64,000 bases of DNA from Bromus sterilis. Taxonomy: Eukaryota; Streptophyta; Magnoliopsida; Poales; Poaceae. Of the stretch, positions 55,899-64,000 are shown piece after piece. The stretch's first letter is position 1. The number at the start of each line of letters is the position of its first letter. Location: contig OX465598.1 in assembly GCA_950022295.1 (NCBI GenBank), positions 337,851,324 through 337,915,323 of the forward strand, in the 5' to 3' direction. A program made the position numbers and the translations under genes. The notes beneath the pieces were generated by a model. That model had not been told where the DNA came from, ran no database searches, and saw only the letters and a list, made by a program, of their open reading frames with translations.

Positions 55899-57229
55899 TG
55901 CCGGGACCCGAGGTTAACGTATGCAAGACTCGCTACAACACAATCATATGGAGAGCCGAGAACCGTACCCACTTGTCTAATCAGACAAAGCCAAACACAG
56001 AACATTTTTGGAAAGCATCGAGCGTGAGGGGCATCCCATCCAAGCCTGATGATCAACTGAGATGGGTCCTCATCGTCCGCACACAAGTCTAAATGATATG
56101 GGTGGTGAACTCCCATACCCATAGACAAGTCGCCTCAACCATACTATCGATTGTATTATAACCCTTACATAGGATTACTCCAGCTTAATCACTTAGTCGG
56201 GGTCTAGGGCGGGCTCGATCATACATCAAAGTGTGCACGTGACGGAGTCACGAGCAATCGCATCGCGATGCCCCAAGCTGCGCACATCTAAGGGACACTT
56301 GGTGTATAAAAGACCGCCAGCCAGATCACAACTAAGGTCTCGAAAACCCATACTAAGACATGCATGATATAATCATACACGCAACACACATGTCCAGTAT
56401 GAACAACAGGTATCATTGAAATTCTCTACAAAGTATACAACTTTATTGATAACTCTTAAAGAGTGCACACAGAGATCACGAGTCTATGATCCAACATTAC
56501 ATCAAACATGCGGAAGCAAAGTAGGTCTGAGTACAGACAAGTTTAACAAATGGCTTAGAGAAGCCTTATCTATAAAGAAGCCCTTCCACGAGGGAACCAG
56601 TCTGCTGACTGGGACTACACTAGCTTGGTCTTCAGTCGTCGAGCTCGAGGAAGAATCCACCTTCGGGGTCAGTGGGTTCATCTAAAACATAGAATAAGCA
56701 AACGTGAGTACAAAGTCGTACTCAGCAAGACTTACGTAGGAGCTATACTACTCATGCACATGTATCAAGGTAAAGGGAGGTGGGGTTCAATTGCAGAAGT
56801 GCGAGATTTGACTTGGCTAGTCCTGAACTACGAGTACCATACTTGAGGTAAGAAGCGTACACGAGTCCACTACATCTCTTCAACCAATTACACCACTATG
56901 GTGCCTTCCTCGACTTCCCCACGAGAAAGCACGCCATAACACTCATGCTTATCTTGGCAAGTTTTATAAGTATCCAGTTCAAGTTGTCTAATAATCAAGC
57001 TAAGCTTTCCAAGCAGTCCTTAACCGCGGACGCGGCTATTCGAATAGTTTTGTTAACCCTGCAGGGGTGTACTACTACACACACGTGTCATCACTTACCG
57101 CCTTTTGCGTGTCACCGTTCAAGAGATGACAGCGAGGATGCCACCACAACACTTCGCCCACATCTCCATTCTAGTCCAGAGAGTCGCCTATCTGAGGGGG
57201 ATCCGTATGGAAGTCCGGTCGAGGTTCTG
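55899..57229 (-). mobile_element. Element C: 5' LTR, 3' part (interrupted by element D)
   Basis: Matches 32390-33720. The remainder of this LTR must lie right of the window beyond element D. Confidence 0.88.
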
Positions 57230-58746
57230 ATACGTCCAAAATGCATCACTATTTTATATAGTAATTCCTTCTTATTCATTGATATATTTCATGATATGAT
57301 GCTATTCTTATGTTGTTTTGGCTTATTTTACACAGTTTGCAACTTTCCGGTGCCGAAGCAGCAGACGCAGGATTCAGCGGTAAAAAGTGGACGATGAGTT
57401 GCTGAAGAAGAACACCTCCAAATTACCTGAAAATCGACGGAGGCTGTTTTCCAGAAGGATCACGAAGACACGCAAAAGAGCTACCAGAGGGGGCCACAGG
57501 GTGCCCAGGTGGCCACCTGGCGCGGCCCCACCCCTGGCCGCGCCGGGAGGGCGCCTGGACCCCCGGGGCCACTCCCGGCTCCCCCCTCTGGCCTATTTAC
57601 TCCTCGTCGTCCAAAAACCCTAAAAAGAGGAGAGTTTCCGGAGTTCGGCCGCCGCTCCGAGGAGGAAACCTACAGAGAAGAAAATCCATCTCTGGCGGGC
57701 AGATTCCGCCGGGGAGATCACCTCCTGGAAGGGGAGATCGTCGCCATCGTCATCACCATCGTCACGGGCATCATCGAGATCATCATCAACATCATCCCCA
57801 TAATCAGCACCATCTCCACCTCCATCCAATCTTGTCTCACAATTGCAACTCGTGTTGTAATCCGTACTATCTATCCTCTCTACTCTATCGGTGTTGATTA
57901 CTACTTTGTGGTGAATGCTATTGAGTTTTGTTGGAGAATTATTATTGTGTTTAGATTGTTTATCATCTATTTATCCCCACTGATCATGATCTCTTTTATG
58001 TCTTGTGAGTAGTTACTTTAGTTCTTGAGGACATGGGAGAAGTCTAGTTGTTAGTAGTCATATGATGTTGAAGTAATATGTGTTGGTTGGTATTTAAGTT
58101 GTGTTGTTATTTCCCTAGTGGTGTTGTGTGAGTCGAACACTCAACACTTCGCCTTATCAAGGACCTAGGGGAATGCATTGTGTATAAAGAATGCTTACGG
58201 TGGGTTGCCGGAGTGACAGAAACCTGAACCCCAGTTTGCACGCTTTTGCACAAGGGAACAATGGATCACCGATCGTATTGCTATGGTTAGGCTTATGCCT
58301 TAATTACTATCTTGTATTTGCGGGAACTTGCAAGGTTTTTAATCATAAGAGTACACTTATCTTAGTCTAGAGGGTGTACTAGCATAGATCCACCCACTCC
58401 ACACTTATCAACACGGCACATAGTACCGATACGGAATATGGCGAAAGCACATGACTACCTCTCCCATGTGTCCTCAAGAACTGTTTAGCTTTTATAAGTT
58501 CAGTTGCTAGGCCTCTCCTTTGCTAAGAAAGGATTTGGCCACTCTTTACTATTCAGTATCTTTTACTTTGCTCGTTTTTACTATCCTGTCGCTTATACCA
58601 AGAAAACCCCTAAAAAAGTTATCTTTCAGTGCTTGCAGTTATCTCCTTACCAAAGTCACTTGCTAATACCTTCTGCTCCTCGTTGGGTTCGACACTCTTA
58701 CTTATCGAAAACACTGCAATAGATCCCTCTACGTTGAGGGTCATCA
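57230..58746 (+). repeat. Element D 5' LTR
   Basis: 1517 bp from TGATACGTCCAAAATGCATC to ...GAGGGTCATCA. Shares only the first dozen bases with the A/B LTRs, so it is another family. A direct frame at 57509-58012 inside it has no domain. Confidence 0.85.
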
Positions 58747-58758
58747 AGCTACGTTTTC

Positions 58759-58776
58759 TGGCGCCGTTGCCGGGGA
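58759..58776 (+). promoter_or_regulatory. Element D primer binding site
   Basis: TGGCGCCGTTGCCGGGGA, 12 bases after the LTR. This site is common to many grass Athila-type elements (usually assigned to tRNA-Asp; from memory). Confidence 0.85.
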
Positions 58777-58857
58777 GTGTAGCGCTATTAGTAAGTGAAG
58801 CCGGTAAGGAAGTTTTTATATTTCTGTTTTAGTTTTGCTGTTGCTGCTTTTGTCCTT

Positions 58858-60681
58858 ATGGAGACCCCTACTATTGGATCGTTGTTCTTGGGGAGCCGCC
58901 CCACAACTAAGGTAGTTACTCCTGACCCTGCTGAAATTGTGCCTTATAAGATACCATCTGGTATTATCGATTATGTCCCAGCTAATCGCTATGCAGGAGA
59001 CAGACATCCAGGTGAACACTTGCTATATTTATCACAACTATGTTCATTATTCAAGCTTGCAGGTGTGTCACTGGAGTTCGTTATGAAGAAATTATTCTCC
59101 GTATCGCTTACAGGCAAAGCTTCAGATTGGTATAAGCTCCTCGATAACTCACATTCTCTTAATTGGGAAGAGCTTATGTCTCTCTTTTATACAAAGTTTT
59201 ACCCTTTTCATGAAGTTTATCGAGACAGGAATTACATCTATAACTTTAGGTCTCGCGACGGAGAGAGCATCGCTCAAGCTTGGGGGAGACTTAAATCCCT
59301 AATGTTCAAATGTCCTATCCATAAGCTCCCCAATGATATTATACTTACAAATTTTTATGCCATGCTTTCTCGTCAGGATAAGGAAAGGCTGGATACCTCC
59401 TCTAGCGGGGTATTTCAGACAAAGAGCGTTGAAGAAAGATGGGATCTCATCGAAAGGATCCGGAAGAATACTGAAGATTGGGAAATCGATAAAGGTATTG
59501 AACCTGCTATAAATTATGAGCATGATTATATTGAGAGCTATGTGAAAACTGATTATTTTAATACCTTTTGCTCTAAGATTGGTCTGGATTCCCATCTAAT
59601 GATTGATTTTTGTAAGAACTTTGCCTCTCATATTGATTCTTCTAAGATGAAGAAGGATCAGTACCATAAGCCTTTCAAAGAAGTACCTATTGATATTCAC
59701 GTTGCTGATCCTGTTTTGCCTGCAGTTATATATGAACAGCCCCCTTTTCCTTCAAGAATAAGGGAGACCTCTTTTGTGACAGGCATCATAAATAAAAGTG
59801 AGAGAAGAACAGGCGAACCTGAGGACCAGATCAGAGTCGATCCTCAAGTTTCTATGGTTAAAGATTTAGTTACTAAGGATGTTTCAGATTCTATTATAAA
59901 TTTTTGCGCTGTTTCAACTAACATTGTCATAGCCAAGAATAAAAGCCCAATTTAAGGTACACCAGTTGTATCTGTTAAAATAGGACATCACAATTATTAC
60001 GGGCTATGCGATCTGGGATCAAGTGCTAGCGCGATTCCTTATTCGCTTTATCGAGAGATCATGAGTGAGATTTCACCCTGTAAACTTGAAGAGATTGATG
60101 TTACTATTCATCTTGCAAACAAAGCTACTATCTCTCCTATTGGGATTGTGAGAGATGTTGAAGTCCTATGTGGAAAGGTAAAGTATCCTACCGACTTTCT
60201 TGTACTTGGTTCAGTACAAGATAGTTTTTGTCCTATTATTTTTGGTAGACCTTTTCTCAGAACCTGTGGAGCTATTATAGATTGCAAGAAAGGTAAAGTT
60301 TCTGTTGAATTCAATGGTGAGCCTTATGAATTTAACTTTTCTAAGATTTCCAAGCAGCCTCGTGGCACTAAATTACCTAGTGATTATAAAATCATTGAAA
60401 GTATTGCTTCTATTGCTATTCCCCCTAATGATCCTTTGTAGCAATACATGGAGGACCACGAGAATGATACTCATATACAGGAAAGAAATGAAATTGATGA
60501 AATCTTCTTGAGACAACCTGCTATCCTGAAACACAACCTTCCGGTTGAACCTTTGGGAATTCTATCCAAACCAAAAGAAGACCCGGTGTTTGATCTCAAA
60601 CCTCTTCCCGATACGCTCAAGTATGCTTATTTAGATGAAAAGAAAGTATATCTCGTTATTATCAACTCTAACCTTTCATGA
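58858..60681 (+). pseudogene. Element D gag and protease (stops in frame)
   Basis: The likely start is the ATG at 58858 (METPTIGSLFLGSRPTTK). The gag core is clear: KKLFSVSLTGKASDWYKLLD, LMSLFYTKFYPFHEVYRDRN, ESIAQAWGRLKSLMFKCPIH. A TAA at 59953 interrupts, but the same frame continues to a retropepsin with LCDLGSSASAIPYSLYREI (catalytic Asp present) and CPIIFGRPFLRTCG. Further stops are at 60439 and 60679. No CCHC knuckle, as in element A. Confidence 0.88.
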
Positions 60682-63250
60682 TATGAAGAAGAGCGATTAT
60701 AGGAAGTACTTCGTAAACACCGTGGTGCAATTGGCTATACCCTTGATGACCTTAAGGGAATTAGTCCATCTATCTGTTAACATACTATCAACCTCGAGCC
60801 CGATGCTAAACCTGTTGTTGACCATCAACGACGGTTGAACCCAAAGATGATGGATGTTGTGAGGACCGAAATCCTCAAGCTTCTAGCCGCAGGTATTATC
60901 TACCCTATAGCCGATAGTAAGTGGGTAAGTCCAGTTCATTGTGTTCCTAAGAAAGGAGGGATAACTGTAGTCCCTAATGATAAGAATGAACTAATACCTC
61001 AGAGAATTATTATTGGATATAGAATGTGTATTGATTAAAGGAAGTTGAACAAGGCAACGAGGAAGGACCACTACCCGCTGCCCTTTATTGATCAGATGCT
61101 TGAGAGGTTGTCGAAAAACACCCACATTTTCTATCTTGATGGGTACTCTGGCTTCTCTCAAATTCATGTTAACACTGCCGATCAAGAGAAGACCACTTTC
61201 ACTTGTCCTTATGGTACTTATGCTTATAGGCGTATGCCTTTTGGTTTATGCAATGCCCCTGCTACTTTTCAGAGATGTATGTCTCCAATATTTCATGGTT
61301 TCTGTGAGGAGATTGTGGAAGTCTTCATGGACGATTTCTCCGTCTATGGAACTTCCTTTGACCACTGTCTCCACAATCTTAATAAAGTTTTGCAGAGATG
61401 CGAGGATACAAACTTAGTTCTAAACTGGGAAAAGTGCCACTTCATGGTTAACGAAGGGATCGTGCTTGGCCACAAGATTTCCGAGAGGGGAATTGAAGTG
61501 GACAAGGCGAAGATTGAAGCTATCGAAAGGATGCCCTATCCAAGGTACATTAAAGGTATTCGTAGTTTTCTCGGTCATGCTGGTTTCTATAGAAGATTTA
61601 TTAAAGACTTTTCTAAGACCTCGAGACCCCTCACTAATCTTCTCTAGAAGGATGTTCCTTTTATATTTGATGAAGATTGTAAGGAGGCTTTCGGAGTTCT
61701 TAAGAAAGCTTTAATAACCGCTCCTATAGTACAACCGCCTGACTGGAATTTGCCCTTTAAAATTATGTGTGATGCTAGTGATTTTGCTGTTGGAGCTGTT
61801 TTAGGACAAAGGGTTGATAAAAAGTTGAATGTTATATATTATGCTAGTAAGACCCTTGATAGTGCCCAAAAAGAATTATGCTACTACTGAGAAGGAATTC
61901 TTAGCAGTAGTGTTTGCTTGTGATAAGTTTAGGCAGTATATTGTTGATTCTAAAGTTATTATTCATACTGACCATGTTGCCATTAAGTATCTTATGACGA
62001 AGAAGGATGCCAAACCAAGGCTCATCAGATGGGTACTCCTTCTTCAAGAATTTGATTTGCAGATTGTTGATAGAAAAGGAGCAGACAACCCTGTAGCGGA
62101 CAATCTTTCAAGGATGGAAGATATACCGCATGATCCCATCCCAATCAACGACAGTTTTCCAGACGAACAACTTGCCGTTGTTAAAGTACAATCTCTTTCC
62201 GATCCTTGGTTTGCAGATTATGCTAATTTTATCGTTGCATAGTATTTGCCTCCAGGTTTAACATTTCAGCAAAGGAAGAAGTTCTTCCATGATTTGAGGC
62301 ATTACTTTTGGGATGACCCACATCTTTTCAAAGAAGGTCCGGACGGGATCGTGAGAAGATGCATACCGGAGCACGAGCAGAAGGACATTCTCAAGCAATG
62401 TCACGATAGTCCCTACGGAGGACATCACGCCGGTGAGAGGAACGCACATAAGGTTCTCCAATCAGGTTTTTATTGGCCTACTCTCTTTAAAGATGTTAGA
62501 AATTATGTTTTAGCCTGTGATAAATGTCAGAGAGTTGGTAATATTAGTAGGAGGAATGAGATTCCTATGAATTACTCACTAGTGATTGAGCCTTTTGATT
62601 GCCGGGGTTTTGATTTTATGGGTCCTTTTCCTTCTTCGCACAAGTACACTCACATATTAGTTGCTGTTGATTATGTAACCAAGTGTGTTGAAGCAATCCC
62701 CACTAAAAGTGCTGATCACAAAACATCTTTGAAAATGTTCAAAGATTTAATTTTCCCTAGGTTTGGTGTACCTAGGTATCTCATGACTGATGGAGGATCA
62801 CACTTCACGCATGGAGCTTTTAGAAAAGCTTTATCCAAGTACGATGTCAATCATAGAATTGCGTCACCGTACCATCCTCAAACTAGTGGGCAAGTTGAGC
62901 TCACCAATAGAGAGATCAAGTTGATCTTGCAAAAGACAGTTAACAGAAATAGGAAGGACTGGTCAAATAAGTTAGGAGATGCTTTGTGGGCGTATAGAAC
63001 TGCTTACAAAAACCCCATGGGCATGTCTCCCTATAAAATGGTCGATGGCAAGGCTTGCCATTTGCCATTAGAGTTAGAGCACAAAGCTTTCTGGGCTGTT
63101 AGAGAGCTTAATGCTGACCCAAAGTTAGCTGGTGAAAAGCATCTCATGAACTTGACTTCTCTAGATGAGTGGAGAAGTGAAGCTTACGAGAGCGCTAAAA
63201 TGTTTTGTGCCTCTTGTTTAGCTCATGAGGAAGTAGTAGGTAATTCATGA
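60682..63250 (+). pseudogene. Element D RT-RNase H-integrase (stops and frameshift)
   Basis: Same frame as gag until about 61870. Reverse transcriptase: LAAGIIYPIADSKWVSPVHC, KDHYPLPFIDQMLERL, FYLDGYSGFSQI, FGLCNAPATFQRCM and the catalytic FMDDFSVYG, followed by NWEKCHFMV and GHKISERGIEVD, a block characteristic of the Athila lineage. Stops occur at several places including 61036-61038 and 61645-61647. RNase H (MCDASDFAVGAVLGQ) is cut by a one-base frameshift at the A-run near 61868; it resumes at 61829-62242 (VIIHTDHVAIKYLM). Integrase 62246-63250 has the HHCC zinc part (CHDSPYGGHHAGERNA, ACDKCQRVGNISRR), GFDFMGPFPSSHKYTHILV, LMTDGGSHF and YHPQTSGQVELTNREI. After about 63195 it departs from the expected integrase tail. 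Confidence 0.88.
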
Positions 63251-64000
63251 TCTTCTTAAGTTGGACAAGTTTTACCCCGGGATTGCATGTCTAATCTGCA
63301 AACCCATAATACGAGGAGGAACTGGCATGAGTGCGCCCAGCTCGAAAGATAATATAACAAACAAACCCTCCTTCACGCTTGGTCTATGAGAAATCAGAAA
63401 CTTTGGCAGTGATAAACAAAGGAGATTAAGGGGATGTGATCGTCCTCACTTGGGAGCCGTTCCTCGAAACTTGTCCATCTTGAGAAGTAATTGAGCTATC
63501 TATTAGCATTCGTTGACAAACTATGCACCGGACCAAAATCTACTTTTATTCTGTTTGATTTAAGGATAACACATGAGTTTTACCTGCTTGCCCTTTACAA
63601 GTACTTTCTTCCACTTTCATGTTGAGTCAGTTTTACCACTTCCTTCTTTTCCCTAAGAGAACAGACATTTGATGTTGATGAGGATTCATCTATATAGAGC
63701 TGCATTAAGTTTTGCCATGCCATATCCTTGTTGACATTATCTTTTGATAAGAAAGTTGTTTGCGAAAGCTTTTGCCTAGCGAGCATCTTCCTTTGTGTTA
63801 GCATTTCCACTTCATGACTATTAACATGTCTTTTCAAAAGCTTCAAATCGTTTGTAGTTGTCCTTTGACCAAGGTTATGTTTGCCATGATTTGATGAGTT
63901 TCCTCAGCCTTACTTTTGATTATAATTGTTATTACTTTCTCATAAGGGACTTACGAGTTGAGGTTGTTGTTGAGGATGCTTGAGTTTGATGAAGGAACCT
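63251..64000. other. Element D post-integrase region or fused sequence
   Basis: No integrase C-terminal coding is left. A minus-strand frame at 63595-63846 (83 codons, Lys/Gln-rich) has no recognisable family. It may be the non-coding tail of D after an internal deletion. Confidence 0.4.

Larger units (their letters stand above)
57230..64000 (+). mobile_element. Element D: Athila-like LTR retrotransposon (right end outside window)
   Basis: 5' LTR, primer site, gag, protease, RT, RNase H and integrase in order on the plus strand, inserted in the 5' LTR of element C. No 3' LTR within the window. It carries many stops and one frameshift, so it is dead. Confidence 0.9.

Noticed and set aside
57509..58012. 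167-codon ORF with Ile-rich hydrophobic tail
   Set aside because: It lies inside the LTR of element D and derives from ATC/ATT-rich sequence; no start context or family.
1..64000. tRNA, rRNA or other structural RNA genes
   Set aside because: Looked for conserved tRNA box motifs and rRNA-like sequence by eye and saw none convincing; primer-site tRNA complements belong to the retrotransposons.

Overview
The window is nuclear DNA of a grass, most likely a large-genome Triticeae-type cereal (wheat, barley or a relative). This is inferred from long nested LTR retrotransposons with Athila-like and chromodomain (Tekay-like) Ty3/gypsy coding regions, Stowaway and Tourist MITEs, Mutator-like elements, and a GC-rich intronless gene set in AT-rich DNA. 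No bacterial, organellar or viral gene set is present.

Left part (1-26 kb) is DNA-transposon-rich. A candidate Helitron (51-6465) carries fragments of an unidentified multi-exon gene and holds a small Mutator-like element built around a palindromic minisatellite. A Pack-MULE-like element (7882-8852) has 9-bp target duplications and GC-rich cargo. A second Mutator-like element (12170-13701) sits inside a hairpin element (11829-13735). The only gene that looks intact is an EXORDIUM-like (phosphate-induced protein 1 family) secreted protein on the minus strand at 14248-15213, with a TATA box and a poly(A) signal. Its upstream side carries a Stowaway MITE and two Tourist MITEs in inverted orientation. 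Further right are a LINE scrap, one LTR of an unplaced gypsy element, a Tourist inserted into its own kind, and GC-rich DNA with no gene I can name.

Right part (27-64 kb) is one nested retrotransposon stack. The oldest visible layer is element B (minus strand, 27120-32389 visible), an Athila-like element. Into it went element C (minus strand, 32390 to beyond the window end), a Tekay-like gypsy with an initiator-tRNA-Met primer site, gag, pol and very long LTRs. C was then hit three times: by element A (35115-42941, plus, a gag-protease-only relative of B) in its left LTR, by a full-length but dead L1-type LINE (47231-54327, plus) in its protease region, and by element D (57230 to beyond the end, plus, Athila-like) in its right LTR. 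All large coding regions carry stops or frameshifts.

The most informative signals are two filler-DNA scars (the LINE 5' junction and the A 3' LTR), the A/B comparison showing how a non-autonomous element arose, conserved palindromic stem-loops in the A/B non-coding tail, and the exon chain inside the candidate Helitron. I found no convincing new multi-gene system.
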